A stretch of 64,000 nucleotides of DNA from CAZICM01 sp964537685 (GTDB lineage: Bacteria; Myxococcota_A; Polyangia; Polyangiales; Polyangiaceae): contig CAZICM010000043.1 in NCBI GenBank assembly GCA_964537685.1, forward strand, positions 12,793-76,792, read 5' to 3'. Below are positions 41,757 through 50,559 of this stretch, piece after piece. Position numbers and translations under genes: made by a program. The number at the start of each line of letters is the position of its first letter. Position 1 is the first letter of the stretch. The notes under the pieces were generated by a model. The model was not told where the DNA came from and did not search any database. It saw only the letters and a list, made by a program, of their open reading frames with translations.

Positions 41757-44700
41757 GTGAATTTCCTCGACAAGAAGCGGGGGCTGTGGGCCGCCCCATT
41801 AACACTGGCTCTGGGTCTGTTGGTTGACGCGACTGCCTTTGCCCAAGGTAATAGCGTCATTGTTGGAACAGTGAGGGACGCGGCGTCGAAAGCGCCTGTT
41901 CCGGATGTCGTGGTGACGATCACCTCGCCCGCATTGCAGGGCGAACAGATCGTCGTCACCGACGGTTCGGGCCAATACCGCCTCCCCCAATTGCCGCCGG
42001 GCGATTACACAATCCGCCTGGAAAAGGAGACGTACAAACCGTCTGCACGCAGTGGTGTCTCGGTTCGCGTAGGTAGTACAATCCGTGTCAACATCGATCT
42101 TCTCCCCGAAGCCATCAAGGCCGAGGAAATCGTCGTCGTGGGTCGCCCGCCGACCGTCGACGTCGGTTCGACTCAGCTCGGTGCCGCCGTCGGGTCGGAG
42201 TTCGTTAACCGTGTTGCGCTAATTCCCCCGGCGGGCCGCGGCGCAGCGACGCGCTCATTCGAGTCGGTCGCAGAAATCGCGCCCACTGTTCAAACCGACA
42301 CCTACGGTATGTCCGTCAGCGGCACAACGTCGCCGGAAAATCAATACATTGTTGATGGTCTTTCCGTAAACGACGCGGCCTTCGGCATTCTTTCATCGCC
42401 GCTTTCGGTTGAATTCGTAAAGGAAGTGAACGTTATCACCGGTGGCTATATGCCTGAGTACGGCCGCGCAACCGGTGGTGTTCTCGATGCGGTGACCAAG
42501 TCCGGTTCGAACGAATTCCACGGCTCGCTCTTCGCGGGCATTTCACCAGGCGTCCTCGAGGGCGAACGCGCCATTATTCAGCGCGAAGGTCAAACGATCT
42601 TGACCGACCCCAAACTCGAGTCTCTGCGCGACTTCGGTCTCGAGTTCGGCGGACCTATCGTCAAGGATAAGCTCTGGTTCTTCGTGGGTTTCTCGCCGTC
42701 GTTTAGCCGTTTCAAGATGGAGCGTTATCTAAACAATCGCGCGTATGACCTTCAGCAGAGCGATGAGTGCCCCAACCCGGATTTCGATCCCAACGATCCG
42801 ATGGAAACGGATCCCGAGTTTGTTACCTGCAATATCCGGGTACCGCGCGTCAACCCCGACACCGGCTTCACCGTTGTCAACGAAATTCCTGGCACGCGTA
42901 AAACATTTTATGCGGATCAGCAGAACTTCCAGTACATCGGCAAGCTGACCTACCTGATCAACCAAGATCACAATGTCACGCTATCGGTCTCGGGCGTTCA
43001 GACCAGCGCGGGTGGCAATGGCTCGTATGCGACAACCCAAAACCTAAACGGTACCTACGAGGCGCTGGCCACCAAGCAGACCCAAAACTCGACCAATATG
43101 GTGCTCAAGTGGGCCTCGTCGTTCATGAACAAGAATCTCTTGTTCGATGCGACCTTGGGCTGGAGCCATGTGACCAAAGCGAACCTTCCTGTGGACGGCT
43201 CAAAGCTGGGAAGCAAGGATGGTCTCGCGGGATTGGCCTTGGTCCAATTGCGCAGGGCGACGGGCGCGGCAGGCTTCCGCAATATTACGGAATTCGAAAA
43301 CTCACCTGAAATTTCAACGGCTTGTACGCCGGTCGATCAGTATGAGCGAGCCGATATTCAGGCGATCGATCCGGTCTCGCTGAATCCCTGTCCCGTCACA
43401 AGCTACAACCTCGGCGGCCCGGGCTTTATCAATGAAGCTACCCTCGACCGTTATCAGGGCAAAGCGGTTGTAACGCGCTTGCTCTCGGCATTGGGCCACC
43501 ATGTCATCAAGGCAGGCGTGGACATTGAGATCATGAACTACGACCACCTCAAGGCCTACACGGGAACGACCATTTTCCGTGAGAGCTTGAGCGGCCGTAC
43601 CTTCCAGGACTTCCGACGCTATGGTTTCCTTGAGGGTCCCGATAATCCGGTCATCCTCAATTCCTTTGAAGCTACATCGATGTCCACCACGGCCGGCGGC
43701 TTCCTGCAGGATAGCTGGTCGATCATGGACAAGGTCACGCTCAATGCCGGCGTCCGTTATGATGCGCAAATCATGACCGGTAACGATGGTAAAGTCGGTC
43801 TTTCTTTGCCCAATCAATGGTCGCCCCGCGTTGGCGTCATCTACGATTTCACGCAGCAAGGCCGTTCCAAGCTGTTTGTGAACTATGCCCGGTACTATGA
43901 GAACGTTCCGCTCAATATCGCGGATCGGTCCTTCCCGGGTGAGAAGCAGATCCGGACGACCCGGCGCGCGGCAGATTGCGATCCCAGGACCCTGGAAGGG
44001 CAGCAATCCTCGGGTTGCACGCTCCTCGATGATCAAGGCAATTTCGATTACACCAACCCCAATGCCTTCCTTGCGGGCGGCGCCTACGATCCCAACCAAT
44101 ACTGGCAGATCACGGGCGGCGACAAGGTGGCGGTGGATACCGAAATCAAGCCTCAATCCTCGGACGAGCTTGTCGTCGGCGGTGAGTACGAAATCTTCCC
44201 CGATGGCCGCTTGGGTCTGCAGTACACCAAGCGCTACATGAACAACGTCATCGAGGACATGAGCCGCGACGATGGCGCAACCTACTTCCTCGGTAATCCC
44301 AATCAGGGTATCGCCCGCGATTTCCCCGCGGCGACGCGCGATTATGACCAGGTGACGCTGTACTTTACGAAGGCGTTCTCGAATCAGTGGCTTGCGCAAG
44401 CCAGCTACACCCTGTCGTATCTTCGTGGCAATTACCCCGGTCTGTTCCGGCCTGAGTCTGGTCAGCTCGATCCGAATATCAACTCGGATTTCGACCTGAT
44501 TTCTCTCTTGCCCAACCGTTCCGGCCCCTTGCCCGGCGATAAAACGCACCAGATCAAGATCTACGGCGCCAAGGACTTCACTGTAGCCAAGTGGCTGAAT
44601 ATCAACGTAGGCGGAACCTTTAAGAGCACCTCCGGCGGTCCTGTCAGCGTTCTCGGCGGCCATATCTTCTATGGTCCGAACGAGGCGTTTATCTTGCCCC

Positions 44701-45104
44701 GCGGTTCTTACGATCGTTTGCCCTGGGTTCATACGTTCGATGCAAACCTTGGCTTTGCGTTCAGACTGTCCAAGGAAAGCGAACTCCAGCTTGGCGTGTC
44801 TATCTTCAACCTGTTCAACTTCCAGGCTGCAACGGCGGTTGATCAGGCGCTGACGACAGACCCGGTGACGCCGATTCCTCCGGATCCCGCCACGGGCCGC
44901 ATTGCGGACGCGACGGATCTTCCGACGAAGAACGCGATGACCAACAAGTGGGAGTGTGTTCCGCCTGCGATGGGTGGAACGTGCAGGCTGACCGACGACG
45001 CGGGCAATGTCTTCGACGCCGAGCAGATCAATCCCAACTTCAACAATCCCACGCAATACCAATCGCCGAGGCAATTCCGCTTCAATGCGAAAGTGACCTT
45101 CTAG
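41757..45104 (+). CDS. TonB-dependent outer-membrane receptor (Oar-like)
   Basis: 1115 residues, GTG start. Signal peptide to about residue 29 (TAFAQG). A carboxypeptidase-regulatory-like beta domain (33-110, SVIVGTVRDAASKAPVPDVVVTIT) precedes the plug (about 125-250, EEIVVVGRPPTVDVGSTQ and YIVDGLSVNDAAFG). The rest is a beta barrel ending in the aromatic RFNAKVTF needed for BAM assembly. No clear TonB box was found. This CarboxypepD_reg plus barrel layout resembles Oar/SusC-type importers of peptides or oligosaccharides rather than siderophore receptors. A lipoprotein gene follows after 27 bp, like SusD-type partners in position. The antisense 665-codon frame is a shadow. Confidence 0.93.
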   Translation: MNFLDKKRGLWAAPLTLALGLLVDATAFAQGNSVIVGTVRDAASKAPVPDVVVTITSPALQGEQIVVTDGSGQYRLPQLPPGDYTIRLEKETYKPSARSGVSVRVGSTIRVNIDLLPEAIKAEEIVVVGRPPTVDVGSTQLGAAVGSEFVNRVALIPPAGRGAATRSFESVAEIAPTVQTDTYGMSVSGTTSPENQYIVDGLSVNDAAFGILSSPLSVEFVKEVNVITGGYMPEYGRATGGVLDAVTKSGSNEFHGSLFAGISPGVLEGERAIIQREGQTILTDPKLESLRDFGLEFGGPIVKDKLWFFVGFSPSFSRFKMERYLNNRAYDLQQSDECPNPDFDPNDPMETDPEFVTCNIRVPRVNPDTGFTVVNEIPGTRKTFYADQQNFQYIGKLTYLINQDHNVTLSVSGVQTSAGGNGSYATTQNLNGTYEALATKQTQNSTNMVLKWASSFMNKNLLFDATLGWSHVTKANLPVDGSKLGSKDGLAGLALVQLRRATGAAGFRNITEFENSPEISTACTPVDQYERADIQAIDPVSLNPCPVTSYNLGGPGFINEATLDRYQGKAVVTRLLSALGHHVIKAGVDIEIMNYDHLKAYTGTTIFRESLSGRTFQDFRRYGFLEGPDNPVILNSFEATSMSTTAGGFLQDSWSIMDKVTLNAGVRYDAQIMTGNDGKVGLSLPNQWSPRVGVIYDFTQQGRSKLFVNYARYYENVPLNIADRSFPGEKQIRTTRRAADCDPRTLEGQQSSGCTLLDDQGNFDYTNPNAFLAGGAYDPNQYWQITGGDKVAVDTEIKPQSSDELVVGGEYEIFPDGRLGLQYTKRYMNNVIEDMSRDDGATYFLGNPNQGIARDFPAATRDYDQVTLYFTKAFSNQWLAQASYTLSYLRGNYPGLFRPESGQLDPNINSDFDLISLLPNRSGPLPGDKTHQIKIYGAKDFTVAKWLNINVGGTFKSTSGGPVSVLGGHIFYGPNEAFILPRGSYDRLPWVHTFDANLGFAFRLSKESELQLGVSIFNLFNFQAATAVDQALTTDPVTPIPPDPATGRIADATDLPTKNAMTNKWECVPPAMGGTCRLTDDAGNVFDAEQINPNFNNPTQYQSPRQFRFNAKVTF

Positions 45105-45131
45105 GCCGGGAATGCGAAAGGAACCACTCTC

Positions 45132-45977
45132 ATGAAGAAGCAAGTTCTTGGATTGTTGGCCTGCGCAGGGATGCTCTCGCTGTTTGGAGCATCTTGTGAG
45201 CAGCCCCAGATCGACTGCCGGGCCTCTCGCGGCTCGTTTGCGTCGCTCTTTTCGCTCAAGTCGGGTGGCATGGAGTGCTCTGGCCTGGGAACAGGCGTCA
45301 TTGGTCTCCAAAGCTACTACAAGCCCGCCGGCACGGCGGACGATCCGAAGCCGGGTTACGAGCAGTCATTTTTGGCGGTTCGGGCCGAGGACATGGGCCA
45401 TATCGAGGAGCTCTACGATGGAGTTGCCGCGGATTGCGCCGAATCAGATCCGGTGACGGCTCGTGAATTGTCAAGCACAGGCGATTTTGCAGGCGTTGAG
45501 CCTTCGGGTGATTACTGCACGGTGGCCAATGGTGGAACGAGTCACTTTGCCTCGGCCGCGATTCCCGCCGCAGGACCTCCGGATCCTATGGATCCCGAGA
45601 ATCCGTGTCTAGCGGACGCCGATCTCTTGCCGGCCATCGATGTGAAATACACATGGTCGAACGTGGAGATCGAAGTGACTTCAGATGTGCAGGGAACGCG
45701 ATTCCAAGCGGATCTGAAGTACGAAGCCGACGGATGCACGGCCGATTACAAGGTCTGCGGCGTTTGGCCGGTCGTTGGATGCGAGAAGCTCGTGCTCAAT
45801 GAAGAGACCGGCGAGGTCGAGGGCACGGGCGAACCGGAAGACAAGCTGTGCGATGACAAGGCCGATCCCGAAGTGCCGTATCAGCTTTCCTATGGTTCGG
45901 GCATTAACTCGAACTTTGGCGCAAAGTGCGATCCGACAACCTTGCTTTGCGTCCTTCCCGCGTGCCCCTTCAAGTGA
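45132..45977 (+). CDS. Receptor-associated lipoprotein, unknown fold
   Basis: 281 residues. Lipobox FGASC (Cys about 22). The mature protein has about twelve cysteines and several acidic segments (DPMDPENPCLADADLL); no SusD-like helical repeats, so it is not SusD. Its place 27 bp downstream of the TonB-dependent receptor suggests it caps or feeds that receptor. GGAACC precedes the ATG at a distance; the start MKKQVLGLLACAGMLSLFG is a clear signal peptide. A strong terminator follows. Confidence 0.75.
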   Translation: MKKQVLGLLACAGMLSLFGASCEQPQIDCRASRGSFASLFSLKSGGMECSGLGTGVIGLQSYYKPAGTADDPKPGYEQSFLAVRAEDMGHIEELYDGVAADCAESDPVTARELSSTGDFAGVEPSGDYCTVANGGTSHFASAAIPAAGPPDPMDPENPCLADADLLPAIDVKYTWSNVEIEVTSDVQGTRFQADLKYEADGCTADYKVCGVWPVVGCEKLVLNEETGEVEGTGEPEDKLCDDKADPEVPYQLSYGSGINSNFGAKCDPTTLLCVLPACPFK

Positions 45978-46021
45978 TGCTTGTTGGGCCTGTGTGAAGG
46001 CGTAAATCATCGCTAAACCAC

Positions 46022-46073
46022 TCAAACACCCGCCCCTTTTGCTGCGAAGCGAGGGAGCGGGTGTTTGATTTTT
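46022..46073 (+). terminator. Rho-independent terminator, bidirectional
   Basis: TCAAACACCCGC (46022-46033) pairs perfectly with GCGGGTGTTTGA (46057-46068), followed by TTTTT. It ends the receptor-lipoprotein transcript and lies before the convergent HEAT-repeat gene, whose mRNA it could also end. Confidence 0.9.
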
Positions 46074-46116
46074 GTCGGTTTTTACAATGAGCAAGCGGGG
46101 CAATTAGGGGCAGAAA

Positions 46117-47064
46117 TTAGGGGCGTGAGGCGCGCTCAACGCGCAAGAGAAGCTTGTCCAGCGCCTCAGATGTGCGGGTATCGGCGTTTACCTTGGCATT
46201 AAGAATCCATGCCTTGGTGCTTTCATGATCGACCATCATCAAGGCCGCTTGGAAGGGGGCCCGGGCTTCCTCTGAAACGCGCGCAAAACCGCTTACAAGC
46301 GCCTTTGCGGCGATGGCGCGTACCTGTTCACCACTGGACGAAGATCCAGCCTTGGATGCCGCTTTCCAGGCCCAACTGGAGCCGATTACGCCCAGCGCCT
46401 TGGCCGCCGCTTCCATAACCCCCGCATCCTTGGATGAGGCCAAAATCTCGGCCAATTTCAATGCGCTGGACTCGCGGCGACAATATCCAAGGCCCGAAAT
46501 CGCTGCGATTTGCAGGGCTCCCGCCTTGGCGGCGTGGGTCTCGAGCAATGTGGCCTCTTCCGCGCGGCACAGCCTCCCCAATCCAATCGCCGCGGCCAGC
46601 GCAATTCTAGGCTTTTTCGCGCTGGCTTCGAACACGGCCGTCAGCACGGGCGCACTGCGGGCATCGCGCAGTTCGCCCACCACTTCGAGCATTCCAATCG
46701 TCAGCGCGGTGGTTTCGCCTTCGGTTCGGGCGCTGTCCACAGGGGCCTCAAAAGCCAGCGCCGACAGCATGGGCAATAGGGCTTTTTCGCCTAAACGGCG
46801 CAGCTCCCGCCCTACCAGCGGAACAGGGTTCCGAAAGCGCTTATAGACCTCGGGCTTGTGCCCCCGAAGATGCGCAAGAGACTCAAATGCAGCGGGATTC
46901 GATGCTCTGTGGTCCGCGATCTGCGCCGCGAGCGCCGTGCGGGCCGAAACGGGTATCTGCGTTGCTGAAATGGCGAGTCCATCCGCCGCGAAAGCACTCG
47001 GCAAAGCGCCGCCGAGCAACGCACAAAACAACGCCACTGAAAGGGTTTTTCGAATCGATTTCAT
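46117..47064 (-). CDS. Exported HEAT-repeat-like protein
   Basis: 315 residues from the ATG at 47064, with GGGAGGTGGG upstream. A signal peptide (MKSIRKTLSVALFCALLGGALPSAFA) is followed by alpha-helical pairs of HEAT type (LRDARSAPVLTAVFEASAKKPRIALAAAIGLGRL and similar). Such solenoids bind proteins. Its start overlaps the stop codon of the deiminase-type gene by 4 bp, so the two are translated together, suggesting they work as partners in the envelope. Two cysteines lie in neighbouring repeats. Confidence 0.8.
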   Translation of the reverse strand: MKSIRKTLSVALFCALLGGALPSAFAADGLAISATQIPVSARTALAAQIADHRASNPAAFESLAHLRGHKPEVYKRFRNPVPLVGRELRRLGEKALLPMLSALAFEAPVDSARTEGETTALTIGMLEVVGELRDARSAPVLTAVFEASAKKPRIALAAAIGLGRLCRAEEATLLETHAAKAGALQIAAISGLGYCRRESSALKLAEILASSKDAGVMEAAAKALGVIGSSWAWKAASKAGSSSSGEQVRAIAAKALVSGFARVSEEARAPFQAALMMVDHESTKAWILNAKVNADTRTSEALDKLLLRVERASRP

Positions 47065-48926
47065 CGTCCCACCTCCCACCACTTCACATTGGCGGGCGGC
47101 GGCCCGTCCACATTGGTCGCGCAGTGCACTTCACCCAGAAGCGCGTGATAAAGATCCCAGTCATCCACGAAATTGATCAGCAACCCCTCTCCATCGGAGG
47201 CGAGCTGATTCACCGGTGTTCCAAGCCGATCGCGCAAGTCTTTGCGGAAAAGATCCTCGCCGAAAATCACCGGCCCAAAGGGGTCGGCGATGGCCGCGAC
47301 ATTGCCTATCGGCAGCATATTCACCGTGCCTGGATTGAAGGCAACAAGACCTCCCTCCATGTCCTCTTCGAACAAGAAGGGTACTTCGATGATTTCGTCG
47401 TCGGCCAAGCCCACCGCCGTGCGCAGCTTCTCGAGCATGCTGTCGATTTCTGTCTGAGCCTGCTGAGACCATTGCATCAAATCGACATCGGCCAGCGCCG
47501 CATCGATAGAAATGGCAGCGCTTGTTCCGTCCCACCATTTCTTTCCAACAAACATTTTCGTTGCGCCATAACCATCGGCCGATGCCTTTTCCAGCATGGC
47601 TTTCGCAAGCTTTGGCGATGCCACAAGCAGCTTCCAGCCCCGGGCTGTTTTCGCGGGTACGTAGCTGAATACTTCGTCAACATGACCAACGGTCAGCCAT
47701 GATGTGTTCACGCTGATGGCAGGCGCTTGAACCATCTGCGCTTCATAGAAATCGCGCGTTTCAGGGAGCACGCCCGAGCCGTAAATAATGCGTCCGCTGG
47801 GAAAGCTTTCGCTTCCGTTGGTATAGGGCGGCAATAAATCGTGATTGCCATGCGAGTCGTAGGTGTCGCCTGTGTTGGGCTCTTTGTAGATCTGGATAAC
47901 CGCTCTGTCAGGGCCGAATTTGTTGTCCATCAGCCAGCCGATGGGCAATTCAACACCCTGCTGTGACCACGGCCTCGGGTTGTAGACACGCATTCCCTGC
48001 ACCGTTCCATCCGGCCCAGGAACCGATGTCCACGCCGTCTGAAACCAATCCTGAACCCATTGGTCGTAATACGTGCCTGTCTTGAGGTACTTCACATCGG
48101 CCTTCGCCAGCGGAAGGGCGAGCTGCATCGTGAAATTTGCATCGTACGAGTCCGAGTAGGCCGTATCGAATACCGAGAGATTGCCAAACATCATCCAAGG
48201 CGCGACGCGCATTTTGGCCCGATCGATTCCATCGGCGTTTTCATCGGACGCAATGACCGCGCCGTCTTGATCGAGCACCGAATAGCTAAGCTCCACCATG
48301 CCGTTCCACGCCGCAGGATCGGCCGAGATGCGGAAATGCCTGCCTTCTATGGCCAGCGTAAGACCCGCGCGCACTTCCTCCGCGCTTAGCTTGAGCTCCG
48401 TCACATAGTCGCAAGGCGTGTTTTTATCCGCGCACGCGCCAACACTTCCCGCTGCAGGTGTGTACTGCGCATCCGCGCCCTTTTTCCAAATGCGCACATG
48501 CTCGGCCGATATCGCGTCCAATCCGAACTTGCCGGCCGCGCCATCGGGCGCATCGGGCCAAGGCTGAATCTGAATGAGCGCCAGATCCTTTTCATCTTCA
48601 GGGCCATTCACTTTTTCGTCGTCCGCATCCGCAACGCCGTCGGCATCGTCATCGTCCACGTTGGCCAAAAACGACGCCCCAACATCCTTGCCCCATTCGT
48701 TCTCCTTCACCGCGGCAGCCGAATCATCGGCATTCACCACACCATCCCGGTTTGAATCCACGGCGATGTCGATCACGGTCGGCGGGTCGGGAGGCGGAGG
48801 CGGCGGAGGCGGATTGGTTGTCGTTTTTACAACCGACTCGTCATCACCTCCGCACGCCGCCATCAGCAAGGCAAAACATCCCCACGCGCCTCTCTTCAGC
48901 CATCGTCTGAACCTGAACATGCGCAC
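47061..48926 (-). CDS. Protein-arginine deiminase-family lipoprotein
   Basis: 621 residues. Lipobox LMAAC (Cys25), a Pro-run, then a DSNRDGVVNADD calcium-loop segment and an acidic region (90-112). From about 130 the protein follows the eukaryote-like peptidylarginine deiminase fold, with all four catalytic positions: Asp293 (VQDWFQ), His415 and Asp417 (VGHVDEVFSYVP) and Cys602 (GEVHCATN). NHDLLPPY and FPSGRIIYG are further family blocks. It should convert protein arginine to citrulline outside the cytoplasm, probably with calcium. AGGAG precedes the ATG. Activity and target are unproven; it is unrelated in sequence to the Porphyromonas enzyme, which belongs to another branch. Confidence 0.9.
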   Translation of the reverse strand: MRMFRFRRWLKRGAWGCFALLMAACGGDDESVVKTTTNPPPPPPPPDPPTVIDIAVDSNRDGVVNADDSAAAVKENEWGKDVGASFLANVDDDDADGVADADDEKVNGPEDEKDLALIQIQPWPDAPDGAAGKFGLDAISAEHVRIWKKGADAQYTPAAGSVGACADKNTPCDYVTELKLSAEEVRAGLTLAIEGRHFRISADPAAWNGMVELSYSVLDQDGAVIASDENADGIDRAKMRVAPWMMFGNLSVFDTAYSDSYDANFTMQLALPLAKADVKYLKTGTYYDQWVQDWFQTAWTSVPGPDGTVQGMRVYNPRPWSQQGVELPIGWLMDNKFGPDRAVIQIYKEPNTGDTYDSHGNHDLLPPYTNGSESFPSGRIIYGSGVLPETRDFYEAQMVQAPAISVNTSWLTVGHVDEVFSYVPAKTARGWKLLVASPKLAKAMLEKASADGYGATKMFVGKKWWDGTSAAISIDAALADVDLMQWSQQAQTEIDSMLEKLRTAVGLADDEIIEVPFLFEEDMEGGLVAFNPGTVNMLPIGNVAAIADPFGPVIFGEDLFRKDLRDRLGTPVNQLASDGEGLLINFVDDWDLYHALLGEVHCATNVDGPPPANVKWWEVGR

Positions 48927-49023
48927 TTCTCCTTTGTCTTTTCCAGCACGTCAGGTGCCTGTCCGGCGTGCAGAGAAGACGTCTTGAAATGCTATCGCCG
49001 GAAGGCAAAGAAGCGATTCGTGT

Positions 49024-49449
49024 TCAGACAAGGCCGGTTAAAGATCGCAGGATCAGGCCCAATCCAAAAGACATGCCATTGGCCACAAGCGCCACGCCTA
49101 AAGCGCGAACAAGACCAAGGCGCGGAAATACAAGCGCATAAAAAGCCGTCTCGGAAAGCACGGCCCAGGTCTCCGCAATCAGCACCATCGTCGGATAAGG
49201 CACCGGAATGCTCGGAATGATGAACCACACCGATGGATGGCTCGCCAGATTCGCAAATCCAATCAGCGCCAAGGTTCTCGCGATATCGATGCCCGTCCAG
49301 GCACGGGGCTGTTCGGTTTCGCCTTGTCCGCTGGGCACGAGAAAGGGCGGCCCCGCCAAGATCCAGCGCATCAAAAAATAGGCCGCGGCAAGCTCAACCG
49401 TAAGCGTCAGCCCAAAAGCCTTTGCCCATGCGTAGGTATAGGAATTCAT
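49024..49449 (-). CDS. Small polytopic membrane protein
   Basis: 141 residues with about four hydrophobic helices (GLTLTVELAAAYFLMRWIL, IARTLALIGFANLASHP, TMVLIAETWAVLSETAFYALVF, ALGVALVANGMSFGLGLIL). A polar loop holds the Pro/Gly/Gln-rich SGQGETEQPRAW. Glu in helix one and Glu-x5-Glu in helix three are potential functional residues. It lies 6 bp downstream of the beta-propeller gene and 97 bp upstream of the deiminase-type gene. Family not recognised. Confidence 0.7.
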   Translation of the reverse strand: MNSYTYAWAKAFGLTLTVELAAAYFLMRWILAGPPFLVPSGQGETEQPRAWTGIDIARTLALIGFANLASHPSVWFIIPSIPVPYPTMVLIAETWAVLSETAFYALVFPRLGLVRALGVALVANGMSFGLGLILRSLTGLV

Positions 49450-49455
49450 GAATCG

Positions 49456-50544
49456 CTAGCGCGGATTGGGTTCGGGAATGGACGCCAAAGCCGGAGCGAG
49501 GCCCACCGCAACCGCCGGTTCGACATCGCCCACGCTCTGCTTTTGCGTCACGAAGAGAAACGAAAAATCTTTGTAGATCAGCACCGCAGGATCGTGAGGC
49601 TCGCGCGTCGAACCAGCGCCAAATACAGGCGATGCGGCTTTATCAAATGGCCCATCGCTTCCTGAACGCGCGGCCAATGCAATGGTGATCCGCCCCTCGG
49701 CATTGGTGGCCCGGTAGTACAGAAGCAACAGCGTTTCGCCGAAATGAGACGTTTTGAGCGCGCAGCCGGGCGATCCAACCGATGCGCCGTCGTACACGGC
49801 ACTTTCTTCTTCGGGCAGCGATGGCTCGAGCGCAGGTGCGTTGCCCATGCGCATCCATACAAGCCCATCGACCGATGCGGCTTCGCCGATGCTCGAACGG
49901 CCATTGTTCTCGATTTCATAAAACATTCGGAACGAGCCATCCGCGAGCCTCAGCACACTCGGACTCTTTGGAACGGCTCCCGCTTCCCATCCGCCCGAAC
50001 CGGCCTCGAGCACAGGCATGCTCTCTCTCGTAAATGCATGGCCATCGGGACTTCTAGCCAGCCCAATCCCGCCCTCGGCCGCGTAGTACATCCACACTTC
50101 GCCATTCAGCAGCAACACATCCGGCTGCCCTACAAAAGCGCCTTCCCACGCCTCTTGAGGCTCGAGCACGATCTCGCTCGCCCGATCGAAAGAACGCGCA
50201 TCGAGCGCTCCATAGCGGGCAATTACTCGAGGCGGCGCAGAAGGATCGCTTCCTTCATCGCCTTGTGCCACATAGCCCGCAATCTCAAACGTGCTGGGAT
50301 CGCCGTCGATATCGAGCACCGATACATCCCGGGGAAAGGTGTCTTTATCGAACAGCGCATTGGGCGCCGATCGCGAGTTGCCTATCTCGCCTGGACGCAA
50401 GGGCCTAAATGGCCCAATTCCCGCATTGGGAAGCTCGGCGCCGCCCTTGTCATTCGGTTGATCTTCATCGCCGTCATGAGCCGCCAGCGTCGCGCAGCCG
50501 CCTAAGAGCAGCGAAAGCAAAAGCCCTATCCCTCGCGTTCTCAC
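49456..50544 (-). CDS. Beta-propeller lipoprotein (GH43/GH32-like fold)
   Basis: 362 residues. Lipobox LLGGC (Cys about 17). The mature protein has five sheet-like blocks of the kind V-x-M-Y-Y-A (GEVWMYYAAEGGIGLARSPDG), FRMFYEIENNGRSSIGEAASVDGLVW and LLLLYYRATNAEGRITIALAAR, typical of five-bladed propellers of glycosidase families 32/43 and their relatives. The acidic catalytic residues of true glycosidases could not be placed with confidence, so it may bind rather than cut carbohydrate. It sits between a FadL porin (16 bp) and the small membrane protein (6 bp). Confidence 0.75.
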   Translation of the reverse strand: MRTRGIGLLLSLLLGGCATLAAHDGDEDQPNDKGGAELPNAGIGPFRPLRPGEIGNSRSAPNALFDKDTFPRDVSVLDIDGDPSTFEIAGYVAQGDEGSDPSAPPRVIARYGALDARSFDRASEIVLEPQEAWEGAFVGQPDVLLLNGEVWMYYAAEGGIGLARSPDGHAFTRESMPVLEAGSGGWEAGAVPKSPSVLRLADGSFRMFYEIENNGRSSIGEAASVDGLVWMRMGNAPALEPSLPEEESAVYDGASVGSPGCALKTSHFGETLLLLYYRATNAEGRITIALAARSGSDGPFDKAASPVFGAGSTREPHDPAVLIYKDFSFLFVTQKQSVGDVEPAVAVGLAPALASIPEPNPR

Positions 50545-50559
50545 GGCCGATCCTCCCTC

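Noticed and set aside
43314..45311. A 665-codon open frame antisense to the TonB-dependent receptor
   Set aside because: The receptor has clear family features, signal peptide and C-terminal aromatic residue. The antisense frame has no recognisable motif and is explained by GC-rich third codon positions.
45132..45977. SusD-like partner of the TonB-dependent receptor
   Set aside because: The position fits, but the protein is cysteine-rich and lacks the helical TPR pattern and length of SusD.
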